Assembly (NCBI GenBank): GCA_002790835.1
Contig: PFVX01000010.1
Location: 1 to 35,935 of the forward strand
From: a bacterium CG_4_9_14_3_um_filter_65_15
GTDB lineage: Bacteria; Krumholzibacteriota; Krumholzibacteriia; LZORAL124-64-63
Reading direction: 5' to 3'
Length of the DNA: 35,935 nucleotides
The notes beneath the pieces were generated by a model. That model saw only the letters and a program-made list of their open reading frames with translations. It was not told the DNA's origin and did no database searches. Shown here in pieces: positions 24,375 through 33,044 of this stretch (positions are counted from its first letter, which is position 1; each line of letters begins with the position of its first letter). The translations under genes and the position numbers were made by a program.

Positions 24375-24957
24375 CCTCAAGAGCCCCGGCCTCATCGTCG
24401 CGGTGGTGGTCATGGGAGCCGTGGTCACGGTCCTGAACATCAGGACCTTCGGCGGCAAGCACCAGACCATGCGCACCGAATCCGCGCGGACCCAGGCCTA
24501 CCCCGTGTTGCCGGGCGACCTGGGCGAGCTGGTGCGTCTGGCGGGCCGGGAAATGCGGAACCAAAGCGACGGAAGCGACGGCGCCGTCGACCCTTATGAG
24601 ACGCCCGGTCGGGATCCGTTCCTGGACCCCTCGGAAAAGGCGCCGGTCGCCTCGCCGAAATCGGCCACAGCGGCCGCGCCCCGCGCCGCAGCTCCGGTGA
24701 AGCTCACCTGCGCCGCCGTGCTGCTGGGGGGCGACCAGCCCCTGGCCGTTCTCGGCGGGCGGACGCGGCGAGTGGGGGAAAAGGTGGGCGCTTGGACCGT
24801 CGCGGCCATCGGCGCCTCCGGCGTGGTCCTGAAGGATGACGCGGGACGGGAGCGTCTCCTGAAGGTGGCGCCCCACACGGCTGCAGCAACGTTTTCGGTG
24901 ACTGTCGGCGGGCAGAGTGCGCCGCTGAAGGATGTATCAGAAAGGATGGAGCCATGA
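24355..24957 (+). CDS. PilP/GspC/MshK-like inner-membrane protein linking to the secretin
   Basis: The 200-residue protein has one N-terminal membrane helix (about 11-29), a long polar linker rich in Pro and Ala (about 80-115) and a compact beta domain (about 116-171: KLTCAAVLLGGDQPLAVLGG, VGEKVGAWTVAAI, SGVVLKDDAGRERLLKV). That domain matches the homology region by which GspC/PilP binds the secretin N0 domain. GGAG at 24341 serves either ATG 24349 or ATG 24355. The choice is uncertain by two codons. It overlaps the secretin gene as ATGA. No signal for lipidation is seen, unlike many PilP proteins. Confidence 0.72.
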   Translation: MSAKSLSLKSPGLIVAVVVMGAVVTVLNIRTFGGKHQTMRTESARTQAYPVLPGDLGELVRLAGREMRNQSDGSDGAVDPYETPGRDPFLDPSEKAPVASPKSATAAAPRAAAPVKLTCAAVLLGGDQPLAVLGGRTRRVGEKVGAWTVAAIGASGVVLKDDAGRERLLKVAPHTAAATFSVTVGGQSAPLKDVSERMEP

Positions 24958-26465
24958 AGAGCCTGTTCAAGGCGAAAAACCGGCCGGTTCTGGCCTTGGT
25001 CCTGGCGACGGTCTTGATGTGCGCGGCCGCCACATCGGCGACCGCCGTCGTTGAACCGGGAATGGAGTCCTGGGATGCCGGGATGACGCCCATGACCATC
25101 GTGACCAACGGGTTCGTGGGCGTGCGCAGCCTGTTGCCCACGGTGGCCGAGAAGCTGGACCTGGGGCTGCAGATGGCTCCCGACGTGGACGGGCAGGTGA
25201 ATGTCCACCTGGTCCAGGTCCCGCCGCGTCAGGCCTTGGACGGGATCATGGCCCAGGTCGGTCTGGGCTACGAGGTATTCGACGGGATCCTGGTCATCCA
25301 CAAGCAGGGTCTGGTCACCCGCTGGTTCACCTTCGACTATCCGGTCACCGAGCGCCAGGGGCGCGGTGAGTTGGAAGTCTCCGCAGGTGGAAGCAACAAT
25401 TCCTCGGGTTCGTCCGGCGGAGAGGAGGGCCAGAACAAGAGCCACGTCACCAGCACCGCGACGATGACCATCTGGCCGGATGTCATGGCGTCGCTGCGGA
25501 CCCTGGTCTTCGCGGGCGAAGCCCAGCTGGACGCGAGTGGGGCCACGCAGACGACGGCCATGAACCTGGCCGATTCCGCGGGCCGCAGCCTGGTGGTCAA
25601 TCCCATGGCCGGAGTGGTGGAAGTCACCGCCGAGTTCGACCGCGTCCAACGGGTCGACGAGTTGTTGATGCGGTTGCGGGAGGCCCTGCAGCGCCAGGTC
25701 GCCATCCAGGTCAAGATCATGGAGGTGAACCTGGACAAGTCGACGAAAACGGGGATCGACTGGCGGACCCTGACCGGGACCGACACTGATGGTTCCCTCT
25801 ATGCCAAGGGCAACGGCCCGGATGCGGGCGGGGACTTCTTCCAGTTCGTCCTGGACGGAAACGACCTCAAGGGCGCCCTCGAGGCCCTGGAGGAGTACGG
25901 CGACATCAAGACCCTCAGCAAGCCGCGCATCACGACCCTGAACAACCAGAAGGCCGTGGTGCGGGTGGTGCGCGAGGATGTCTACTACGAAGCCCAGGTG
26001 GAGCCGGCGATCGTGTCCAACGGCGTTGCCACCGAGCCGGTGATCAGCTACACACCCCGGAACTTCTCCATCGGCGTGATCCTGGATGTCACGCCCCAGG
26101 TGGGGATCGACGGCATGATCACCCTGAACGTCCACCCCACGATCTCCGACGTGGTCGGAGTGGCCGTTTCTCCCAACGCCGACCAGTCGCCCGTGCTCAG
26201 CATCCGCGAACTCGACACGGTAGGCAAGGTGCAGGCCGGGCAAACCCTGGTGATCGCCGGTCTGCTTTCCCAGCGCAACCAGGTCAAACGCTCGGGCATT
26301 CCCGTGCTCAAGGACATTCCCATTCTGGGCTATCTCTTCGGCTCGACATCCACCAGCCAGAACGATGTGGAACTGGTCATGCTCCTGACCCCGATCCTGC
26401 TCAATGGCGGCGAACCCGACGCCGTGGCCGCCGCCCTCGAAGAGGAGCTGGATCCCGAAATGTAA
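24954..26465 (+). CDS. Secretin, MshL/PilQ/GspD family
   Basis: It forms the outer-membrane ring for the system. The 503-residue protein has a signal peptide (about 1-31, ATSATA), then a short N-domain with SLLPTVAEKLDLGLQMAP and RQALDGIMAQVGLGYEVFDGILVI (secretin and TonB short N-terminal domain). A Ser/Gly-rich loop (about 140-165) comes next. The secretin core has VAIQVKIMEVNLDKSTKTGIDW, LSKPRITTLNNQKAVVRV, and QAGQTLVIAGLL followed by SGIPVLKDIPILGYLFGS. The layout and TLNNQKA block are closest to MSHA-pilus MshL. It is the last gene of the operon, with a strong hairpin 27 bases after the stop. Confidence 0.93.
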   Translation: MKSLFKAKNRPVLALVLATVLMCAAATSATAVVEPGMESWDAGMTPMTIVTNGFVGVRSLLPTVAEKLDLGLQMAPDVDGQVNVHLVQVPPRQALDGIMAQVGLGYEVFDGILVIHKQGLVTRWFTFDYPVTERQGRGELEVSAGGSNNSSGSSGGEEGQNKSHVTSTATMTIWPDVMASLRTLVFAGEAQLDASGATQTTAMNLADSAGRSLVVNPMAGVVEVTAEFDRVQRVDELLMRLREALQRQVAIQVKIMEVNLDKSTKTGIDWRTLTGTDTDGSLYAKGNGPDAGGDFFQFVLDGNDLKGALEALEEYGDIKTLSKPRITTLNNQKAVVRVVREDVYYEAQVEPAIVSNGVATEPVISYTPRNFSIGVILDVTPQVGIDGMITLNVHPTISDVVGVAVSPNADQSPVLSIRELDTVGKVQAGQTLVIAGLLSQRNQVKRSGIPVLKDIPILGYLFGSTSTSQNDVELVMLLTPILLNGGEPDAVAAALEEELDPEM

Positions 26466-26491
26466 GGGAAAAATCCCCGGGCTTCAACGCA

Positions 26492-26520
26492 ACAAGCCCA
26501 CCCGGATCGGGTGGGCTTGT
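26492..26520. terminator. Strong hairpin between convergent secretin and pseudopilin genes
   Basis: A perfect 13-bp stem (ACAAGCCCACCCG with CGGGTGGGCTTGT) encloses a 3-base GAT loop. It sits 27 bases after the secretin stop and 21 bases before the end of the convergent gene, so it may stop transcription from both sides. The T tracts after it are weak. Confidence 0.72.
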
Positions 26521-26540
26521 GCGTGTCGAACGGTTGGCGG

Positions 26541-27209
26541 TCAGCGGACCGTGACGACCGTTCCGATATCGTCGCCGAGGATCTCCTCGGTGGCGTTGTT
26601 GTTGAAGGCCGTCTCCCAGGTGCCGTTGGGCCCGGCGCTCAGGACCAGGACCTTGTGCCGGACGGTGCCGTTGTAGCTGCCGCCGGGGAAGAACCGGGCG
26701 TTGATCACGTAAGAGTTTCCCCAAGGATCGGCCACGTCGTAGTTCGCCATGTAGGGGCCCTTCCAGGCCAGAGCGCCCGAAGTCGCCCAATCCTCGCCGG
26801 CCTGGTTGGCGTTGGTCCCGGTGTCGGAGCTGTCGTCGTCGGGGTTGTTGAAGTACAGGTAATCGCCGATGTTCTTGGCGGTGCCGTAGGTGCCCCAGTT
26901 GGTGGCGCCCGGTCCGTGACCGGTGCCCTGGGCGGTGGGAACGTTGGCGCTGGTCACGATCCGGTCGACGCCGTTACCGGCGGGCCCGTCGGAATTGGTG
27001 AAGGGCCAGCGGCCGGTGTCCTTGTAGTAGCCGAGAATGGCGGTGGACATCGTGTCGGTCTCATTCTTGGCTCGGGTGACCTTTGCATCCTCGAGGTGCC
27101 GGAACACCATGGGGCTGAGGGCAGCTGCAAAGATTGCCACGATCGCGACCGCGATAACGATCTCGATGAGCGTGAAGCCGCGGCGATCCAATTGCCTAGG
27201 GTTCAACAT
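26541..27209 (-). CDS. Second prepilin/pseudopilin, GspG-like
   Basis: The 222-residue protein has a class III signal cleaved at RRG|FTLIEIVIAVAIVAI (Gly11, Glu16 at +5), then the membrane helix and a GspG-like body with ILGYYKDTGRWP, KGPYM, DPWGNSYVINARFF and VLSAGPNGTWE ending in an acidic GDDIGTVV loop. It is larger than a typical GspG. Its N-terminal helix is nearly the same as that of the triple-domain pseudopilin at 21019, so the two are probably handled by one machine. The ATG at 27209 is chosen over GTG 27224 because AAGGA lies seven bases upstream. It could be the major subunit. It is transcribed towards the operon from its own promoter. Confidence 0.88.
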   Translation of the reverse strand: MLNPRQLDRRGFTLIEIVIAVAIVAIFAAALSPMVFRHLEDAKVTRAKNETDTMSTAILGYYKDTGRWPFTNSDGPAGNGVDRIVTSANVPTAQGTGHGPGATNWGTYGTAKNIGDYLYFNNPDDDSSDTGTNANQAGEDWATSGALAWKGPYMANYDVADPWGNSYVINARFFPGGSYNGTVRHKVLVLSAGPNGTWETAFNNNATEEILGDDIGTVVTVR

Positions 27210-27338
27210 GTCTTTTCCTTTCACTTACCAGGGACTCCCCCGAGCCCGGCGCAACTGCCAGGTAATTGGGCTAACCTGGCCCTCCTCCAGGGCCGAATGT
27301 CAGCTTTCATTTCGGCAAGCGGATATTGCGCTTTAGCG

Positions 27339-27370
27339 AAAAAAAATGGCCGGACCTGCAGGTCCGGCCA
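27339..27370 (-). terminator. Rho-independent terminator of the SDR gene (minus strand)
   Basis: TGGCCGGACC and GGTCCGGCCA form a perfect 10-bp stem around TGCA (27347-27370). Eight A bases lie on the plus-strand left side, which is a T-run after the hairpin when read on the minus strand. It is 20 bases downstream of the SDR stop codon. Confidence 0.9.
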
Positions 27371-27390
27371 GGGCAGAGGGGCTACCGGGT

Positions 27391-28164
27391 TCAGTCCACG
27401 CCGCGGGGGAAGGAGGCGTAGACGGCCGCCTGGTCCGTGGGCATGACCAGGATTTCCTGGATGTTCACATGGGGGGGGCGGGTGGCGCAGAAAAGCACCG
27501 TTTCGGCGACGTCTCGGGCCTGCAGGGGCGGAAAAGCCTGGTAGACTCCCGCGGCCCTGGCCGTGTCACCGTGAAACCGCACCTCGCTGAACTCGGTCTC
27601 CACCATGCCCGGATCCACGGCGGAACAGCGCACCCGGGTGCCGAGCAGGTCGAGGCGCAGCCCCTGGTTCAGGGCCTGCACCGCGAACTTGGTGGCGCAG
27701 TAGACGCCGCCGCCGGGGTAGACCTGGTGACCGGCAACACTGCCCAGGTTGATCACATGGCCACGGTCCCGGGCGATCATGCCCGGCAGCACGGCGCGGC
27801 TCATCCACAGCAGACCCTTGATGTTGGTGTCGATCATCTCGTTCCAGTCGGTGGCGTCACCGTCCTGCACCTTGTCCAGGCCCCGGCTCAGTCCCGCGTT
27901 GTTGACCAGGATGTCGATGTTCCGCCAGGAGTCCGGCAGGCCGGCGACGGCGGCTGCGACCGCTTCGCGGTCCCGGACATCCAGCGGCAGCAGGTGGCAG
28001 GCGGTGCCGTGCTCGTCGTGGAGCCGGGTGGCCAGGTCATCGAGACGGTCCGCACGGCGGGCGGCGAGGATCAGCCGCGAGCCCTCGCGGGCGAAGGCCT
28101 CGGCGCACGCGGTTCCGATGCCGGCGCTGGCGCCGGTGATCAGGGTGATGGTGTCCTTCAGCAT
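27391..28164 (-). CDS. Short-chain dehydrogenase/reductase, YdfG-like
   Basis: A cytoplasmic NADP-dependent oxidoreductase. The 257-residue protein has the cofactor motif TGASAGIG (10-17), AARRADRL after strand two (basic residues suit NADP), NNAG (88-91), and the catalytic Ser142, Tyr155 and Lys159 in GSVAGHQVYPGGGVYCATK. The closest known type is YdfG, a 3-hydroxy acid/serine dehydrogenase, judged by DPGMVETEFSEVRFHGD, but substrate is open. AGGAG lies five bases before the ATG. It follows the large subunit of the molybdenum enzyme by 19 bases and is likely part of that transcript. Confidence 0.9.
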   Translation of the reverse strand: MLKDTITLITGASAGIGTACAEAFAREGSRLILAARRADRLDDLATRLHDEHGTACHLLPLDVRDREAVAAAVAGLPDSWRNIDILVNNAGLSRGLDKVQDGDATDWNEMIDTNIKGLLWMSRAVLPGMIARDRGHVINLGSVAGHQVYPGGGVYCATKFAVQALNQGLRLDLLGTRVRCSAVDPGMVETEFSEVRFHGDTARAAGVYQAFPPLQARDVAETVLFCATRPPHVNIQEILVMPTDQAAVYASFPRGVD

Positions 28165-28183
28165 GGGTGCTCCTTCATCTGGT

Positions 28184-30322
28184 CTAGGTCCGGAAATTCC
28201 GATCCAAAGGTAGCCGCCGCACGCGGATCCCCGTGGCGTCGAACAGGGCGTTGAGGACGGCCGGTCCCAGGGGCGGGTAGCCCGGTTCCCCGATCCCGCC
28301 GATGGCGTCCTCGCTGGGCACGGTGACCACCTCGACGGCCGGCATCTCGTCCAGGGTCAGCACAGGGTAATCGTCGAAGTTGGACGGCACAACCGCTCCG
28401 TCTCTGATCAGGATCTCCTCGTGCAACAGGCCCGACAGGGCGTAGGCGATGCCACCCTGGATCTGCGAACGCAGCCCGTCCGGGTGGACCACCGGTCCGC
28501 AGTCCACCGCGGCCAGGACCCGGTGCACGCGGGGGCGGCCGTCGGGGGCCGAAACCTCGGCGATCATGGTGACGAAGCTCCCGAAGCAGGCGTGGCAGGC
28601 CACTCCCTGGCCGTGGCCTGGCGGCAGCGAAGCCGGCCAACCCCAGGCGTGAGCGGCGGCCTCCAGGGTGCCGCGCAGGCGCTTGTCGCCGGCAAGCAAC
28701 CCCCGCCGCATTTCCAAGGGATCGCGTCCGGCGGCGCGAGCGACCTCGTCCAGGAAGGCTTCGTTTGCCAGGGCGTTCTGGGTGTTGTAGACCGAGCGCA
28801 GCCAGCACACGGGCACCGGTGTGTTGACCATGCTGTACAGCACGTCGAGGTTCTCGATCCCGTAGGAGATCGTCGCCGCGCCGTCGACCGCGCTCTCGTC
28901 CCGGCCGTCGGAGACGGAGGCGGGATTCAGCTGCCCGGAGATGGAAGGAGCCGCAAGGTGGTGGGACCAGGCGGCCAGTCGGCCGCCGGCGTCCAGCCCG
29001 GCTTCGAGGGTGTGCCTGCTGGTCGGACGGTAGAAGCCGTGGCGAGTGTCGTCCTCTCGGGTCATGACCACCTGGACGGGCCTTCCCGCGGCCTTGGCCA
29101 GTTCCACCGCGTCCTGGACGTAGTCCACGCGCAGGCGGCGGCCGAAACCTCCGCCGGAATAGGTCGGGTAGATCCGGACCTTGTCCGGGGCCACGCCGGC
29201 CGCTTGCGCGGCCACGTTCTGACCCCAGGTGACCGACTGGGTGGGGACCCAGACCTCGCACAGGCCACCGGCGATGCGGGCGGTGCAGTTCATGGGCTCC
29301 ATGGGCGAGTGGGAGATGAACGGCAGTTCGTAGACTGCCTTGATGGACGATGCGGCTTTGCGCAACGCGGCCGTGGCATCCCCATCCCGCCGCATGACCG
29401 CAGCTTCGGCCGGGGAGGCCTCCGCGAGCCGGGCGGCGATGGCCTCGGAATCGAGGCTCCGGTTGCCGCCGTCGCGCCACTGGATCTTCAGCGCGTCCCG
29501 TGCCCCGATGGCCTGCCAGGTGGAGTCGGCCAGAGCGGCCACGCCGCTGGAGATCTGCACGACATCCCTCACACCGGGCATCCGGCGTGCGGGTGCAGCG
29601 TCGAAGGTCTCGACCTCGTCGCCGAAGGCCGGGGGGCGGGCGACCGCCGCGAACAGCATTCCATCGAGGCGCGTGTCCAGGCCGAACACGGCCTCGCCGG
29701 TGATCTTTTCCAGGGTGTCCACGCGGGGCAGGGACTTGCCGATATAGGTGCGCTCCGCCGGTTTCTTCAGGGGCACGTCGGTGGGGACCTCCAGGAGTGC
29801 GGCGTCGGCGGCCAGCTCACCGAATGCGGCCGAGCGGCCACTGGTTGCGTGGTGGATTTCGCCGTTTTGGGCCCGGCATTCCGCGGGGGAGACCCCCCAG
29901 CGTGCGGCGGCGGCGGCGATCAACATCTCGCGTGCGGCGGCTCCGGCCTGCCTCACCGGGTCCCAGCTCATGCGCACGCTGCGGCTACCGCCGGTGCCCA
30001 TGTTCCCGAAGCGCGGGTCGTTCCAGGCCTTGCGGACCTCGATGGTTTCCCAGTCCGCCTCGAGCTCGTCGGCCAGCAGCATGGGGACGGCCGTCAGGGG
30101 TCCCTGGCCGAGTTCGGACCACGGAACCTGGATCACGACCGTTCCGGCGGCGTCGATCTCGAGCCAGGCGTTGGGGTTGAAGACCGCCTCGCTGGGGCCC
30201 CACGCGGAGCCGGCCTCGGCGGCGGCGGATTCATCGATGCGGAAACCGAGGATGAGGGCTCCGGCGAGCACGCCGGTCGTCTTCAGGAAATCCCGGCGGC
30301 TGAGGTTGACCACGGAATTCAT
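28184..30322 (-). CDS. Molybdenum hydroxylase large subunit, isoquinoline 1-oxidoreductase beta-like (Tat-exported)
   Basis: It binds the molybdopterin cofactor and hydroxylates or oxidises an aldehyde or N-heterocycle. Substrate is unknown. The 712-residue protein starts with a Tat signal (SRRDFLKTTGVLAGALILGF, residues 8-27), so the folded enzyme is probably exported. It has paired molybdopterin domains with RTYIGKSLPRVDTLEKITGEA, YSGGGFGRRLRVDYVQDA and the active-site Glu679 in GIGEPGYPPLGPAVLNALFD followed by ATGIRVR. The ATG at 30322 overlaps the small-subunit stop as ATGA, with GGAGG upstream. A longer frame to 30883 overlaps the small subunit and is spurious. There is no FAD subunit, as in IorAB types. 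Confidence 0.92.
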   Translation of the reverse strand: MNSVVNLSRRDFLKTTGVLAGALILGFRIDESAAAEAGSAWGPSEAVFNPNAWLEIDAAGTVVIQVPWSELGQGPLTAVPMLLADELEADWETIEVRKAWNDPRFGNMGTGGSRSVRMSWDPVRQAGAAAREMLIAAAAARWGVSPAECRAQNGEIHHATSGRSAAFGELAADAALLEVPTDVPLKKPAERTYIGKSLPRVDTLEKITGEAVFGLDTRLDGMLFAAVARPPAFGDEVETFDAAPARRMPGVRDVVQISSGVAALADSTWQAIGARDALKIQWRDGGNRSLDSEAIAARLAEASPAEAAVMRRDGDATAALRKAASSIKAVYELPFISHSPMEPMNCTARIAGGLCEVWVPTQSVTWGQNVAAQAAGVAPDKVRIYPTYSGGGFGRRLRVDYVQDAVELAKAAGRPVQVVMTREDDTRHGFYRPTSRHTLEAGLDAGGRLAAWSHHLAAPSISGQLNPASVSDGRDESAVDGAATISYGIENLDVLYSMVNTPVPVCWLRSVYNTQNALANEAFLDEVARAAGRDPLEMRRGLLAGDKRLRGTLEAAAHAWGWPASLPPGHGQGVACHACFGSFVTMIAEVSAPDGRPRVHRVLAAVDCGPVVHPDGLRSQIQGGIAYALSGLLHEEILIRDGAVVPSNFDDYPVLTLDEMPAVEVVTVPSEDAIGGIGEPGYPPLGPAVLNALFDATGIRVRRLPLDRNFRT

Positions 30323-30783
30323 CGCCCACCTCCTTCGCTCGCCTTCTTGACGGCCTGCTTGATCCGCTGGTAGGTGCCGCAACGGCACAGCCCGGTGCTC
30401 ATCTCGGCGGTGATCTCCGCATCCGACGGATGGGGGTTGCGCTGCAGGAGCGATGCGGCGGTCAAGATCTGCCCGGGCTGGCAGTAGCCGCACTGGGGCA
30501 CCTCCAGGTCCCGCCACGCTTTCTGCACCGGGTGCAACTCGTCCGCGCCCAGGCCTTCGATGGTGGTGATCTGACTGCCGACCGCATCGGCCACAGGGTG
30601 AGAGCACGAACGCACGGGCTCGCCGTCGATCAGCACGGTGCAGACTCCGCATTCCCCGATCCCGCACGAGAACTTGGTGCCCGTCAGCCCCAGGTGGTCG
30701 CGCAGCGCCCACAGCAAGGGGGTCTGGGGGTCGATGGTCAGGGAATGCTGCTTGCCGTTGATCCGCAATGAGAGGTGGGCCAT
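30319..30783 (-). CDS. Two-cluster 2Fe-2S subunit of molybdenum hydroxylase, IorA-like
   Basis: It passes electrons from the molybdenum subunit. The 154-residue protein has a plant-type ferredoxin domain with Cys40, Cys45, Cys48 and Cys60 in SCGIGECGVCTVLIDG and RSCSHPV, then the helical domain with Cys98, Cys101, Cys133 and Cys135 in CGYCQPGQI and LCRCGTYQRI. There is no Tat signal, so it may be carried out with the large subunit. Length is the family norm. GGGAG lies before the ATG. It leads the large-subunit gene with a 4-base overlap. Confidence 0.94.
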   Translation of the reverse strand: MAHLSLRINGKQHSLTIDPQTPLLWALRDHLGLTGTKFSCGIGECGVCTVLIDGEPVRSCSHPVADAVGSQITTIEGLGADELHPVQKAWRDLEVPQCGYCQPGQILTAASLLQRNPHPSDAEITAEMSTGLCRCGTYQRIKQAVKKASEGGGR

Positions 30784-30821
30784 GAGGGCTCCCTTCGCCG
30801 TGGGGAAATTGACAGGGGCCG

Positions 30822-30849
30822 ATCATAACCCCAATGACCGCGCGGGCAA
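30822..30849 (-). promoter_or_regulatory. Possible sigma-70 promoter of the molybdenum hydroxylase genes
   Basis: On the minus strand TTGCCC and TATGAT are separated by 16 bases, about 40 bases before the IorA-like start codon. The -10 matches five of six consensus bases and the -35 four. It partly overlaps the upstream A-run of the neighbouring terminator. Confidence 0.4.
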
Positions 30850-30880
30850 AAGAAAAACGGTCCGGCGTGAGGCCGGACCG
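30848..30880 (-). terminator. Rho-independent terminator of the S9 peptidase gene
   Basis: CGGTCCGGC and GCCGGACCG (30858-30880) form a 9-bp stem with a 5-base loop. On the minus strand it is followed by TTTTTCTTTT. It lies 23 bases downstream of the peptidase stop. Confidence 0.88.
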
Positions 30881-30903
30881 CATCCCAGGGGGCTGTCAGA
30901 TGG

Positions 30904-32970
30904 CTACTGGATCCATTTGGTCAGCCAGCCCATGACCTCGTCGTGCCACTGGATGGAATTTTGGGGCTTGAGCACCCAGTGGTTCTCGTCGGGATAGTAG
31001 AGCAGACGGGCAGGCACGCCGCGTCGGCGCAGCGCGGTGAAGGCGCTCATGCCCTGGGTATCGACGACCCGGTAGTCGCGACCGCCGTGCACGATCAGGG
31101 TGGGCACGTGCCAGTACTGGACGGAGTCGACGGGGTTGAAGGTCTGGTAGCCGTTGTCTTCGGACCAGGGCGTTCCGCCGTGTTCCCACTCGGGGAACCA
31201 CAGTTCTTCGGTGCCATAGTAGGCCATGCGCTCGTCGATGTTTCCGTCGTGGCAGACGAAGGCCTTGAACTTGTCGGCGAAGGGTTGACCGGCGATCCAG
31301 TTGATCATGAAGCCGCCGTAGCTGGCTCCGGCCGCGACCACGCTCGAGGCGTCCATCCAGGAATACTTGTCCAGGGCGGCGGCCAGTCCTTTTTCGAGAT
31401 CCTCCAGGGGTCGATCGCCCCAGTGGCCGCTAATGGCGTCTGTGAAGTTCTGGCCGTAACCCGTTGATCCATGGAAATCTACGGCAACGGTGGCGAATCC
31501 TGCGCCCACGTAGGCCTGGGGGTTCCAGCGGTAGTGGAAGTCGTTGCCGAAGCTGCCCTGGGGGCCGCCGTGGATCAGGAACGTCACCGGCCACTTGTGC
31601 CCGGCGAAGGCTTCCATGTCGCTGTAGTCGTAGGGCTTGACGACGTAGGCGTAGACGGTCTCCCCGTTCCATCCCTCGAAGGTGAACTGCTCGGGTTCCC
31701 CCATCCGGGCATGGGATAGTTTCTCGCCGTTGAGGTTGGTGATCTGCTGCAGATCCTTGCCGCCGGTGCGGACGGTGAACAGCTCGGTGGGCATGCGCAG
31801 ATCCTGATGGCCGAACAGCAGGCGGTCGTTGCCCAGCAGGCTGACCCCGCTGTTGCGGCCCATCTTGTGGACCATTTCGGTTTTGCCCGATTTCACATCC
31901 ATCTTGAAGATGGATACTTGGCCCAGATAGCCCGCGGTGCAGTAGAGGATCTTGCCGTCGGCGGCGAAGACCAGGCCGTGGGGGGAGAGGTCCAGCCCGT
32001 CGTAGACGAAGTTGATGCGGCCCTTCTGGCCGGTCGCCCAGTCGAGCAGCTCGATGTGGAAACGGTCGGCCTCGAAACCGGGGCGGTCCATGGCCAGGTA
32101 GGCCAGGGTCAGCCCGTCGGGAGTGAAGACAGGCTCGGTGTCCCAGGCCCGGTTCTGCTCGGTGAGGCAACGGATGGCGCCCGAGCCGTCGGTGGGTGCG
32201 GCGTAGAGGTCGTAGTCGGTGCTCCAGGCGGGCTCGCTGCCGGGCAGGATCTTGGCCGTGAAGACGACCTCGCTGCCGTCGGGGCTGACGGCGACCTCTT
32301 CCAATCCCCCCCAAGGGTGGGTGGGCACGTCGGCGTCCAGGTCGGGCATCAGGTCCACCGCGTCGCCGGTATCGTCCGAGACCAGGAACAGATGGCTGCG
32401 CTTGCCGTCTTCCCAGGTGTCCCAGTGCCGGAACATCAGCTCGTCGTAGATCATGCCGGTGGTGGGGTCGGCCGCCTTGGCAGCATCCTGGTCCAGAGTG
32501 CCCTGAACGCCGAGGCCGGGGTAGACGTCCATGGCGACCAGAAACTTGTGCAGGGTCGGCACGACGCGGAACTCGCCGATGTCCAAGGGCAGGTGGGTGA
32601 CTTGCACCGCCTCGCCGCCTTTGGGGTCGATCTGCCAGATCTGCGCGCTGCCGCTGCGGCTGGACAGAAAGTAGATGGTGCCGTTCAGACACCAGCGGGG
32701 GTTCCAGTCGCCGGCCGGATCGGTGGTCAGGGCCTTGACGGTCCCGCCGCCGACCGAGGCCAGCCAGATGTCGGTGCGGCCCTTGTTGGCTTCCAGGTCC
32801 GTGCTGCGCACGGTGAAGGCCACCCACTGGCCGTCGGGCGAGACCTGGGGGTCGGCGATGCGATCCATGGCCAGCATGTCGTGGACGCTGAACGGATGGG
32901 TTTCCGTTATCTGGGCCCAGGCCGTAGCAGCCAAGAACATGAGCAGGGCGGTGAAAACGAATTTCTGCAC
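30904..32970 (-). CDS. Secreted S9 family prolyl oligopeptidase/acylaminoacyl peptidase
   Basis: The 688-residue protein begins with a signal peptide (about 1-19, ending AWA before QITETHPF), so it works in the periplasm or outside. The middle (about 35-430) is a beta-propeller with WD40-like PD-repeats (VSPDGQWVAFT, VSPDGSEVVFTA, FTPDGLTLAYLA). The C-terminal alpha/beta hydrolase domain has the nucleophile Ser550 in GASYGGFM, Asp632 in VHGGRDYRV and His664 in DENHWVL, with IHGGPQGSFG forming the oxyanion region. It likely trims short peptides. The start is GTG at 32970 with GGAGG eight bases upstream. The much longer upstream frame overlaps the thioesterase gene and is rejected. Confidence 0.93.
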   Translation of the reverse strand: MQKFVFTALLMFLAATAWAQITETHPFSVHDMLAMDRIADPQVSPDGQWVAFTVRSTDLEANKGRTDIWLASVGGGTVKALTTDPAGDWNPRWCLNGTIYFLSSRSGSAQIWQIDPKGGEAVQVTHLPLDIGEFRVVPTLHKFLVAMDVYPGLGVQGTLDQDAAKAADPTTGMIYDELMFRHWDTWEDGKRSHLFLVSDDTGDAVDLMPDLDADVPTHPWGGLEEVAVSPDGSEVVFTAKILPGSEPAWSTDYDLYAAPTDGSGAIRCLTEQNRAWDTEPVFTPDGLTLAYLAMDRPGFEADRFHIELLDWATGQKGRINFVYDGLDLSPHGLVFAADGKILYCTAGYLGQVSIFKMDVKSGKTEMVHKMGRNSGVSLLGNDRLLFGHQDLRMPTELFTVRTGGKDLQQITNLNGEKLSHARMGEPEQFTFEGWNGETVYAYVVKPYDYSDMEAFAGHKWPVTFLIHGGPQGSFGNDFHYRWNPQAYVGAGFATVAVDFHGSTGYGQNFTDAISGHWGDRPLEDLEKGLAAALDKYSWMDASSVVAAGASYGGFMINWIAGQPFADKFKAFVCHDGNIDERMAYYGTEELWFPEWEHGGTPWSEDNGYQTFNPVDSVQYWHVPTLIVHGGRDYRVVDTQGMSAFTALRRRGVPARLLYYPDENHWVLKPQNSIQWHDEVMGWLTKWIQ

Positions 32971-33044
32971 GGGAAAGACCTCCGCAAGAGACAGGGAAGG
33001 GGGAGATGAATCAATGCGAGCAATATAAACCATGTCCCGAAGGG

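Noticed and set aside
28421-30373. Plus-strand frame of 650 codons opposite the molybdenum hydroxylase
   Set aside because: The minus strand is clearly the IorB-like gene with a Tat signal and active-site Glu.
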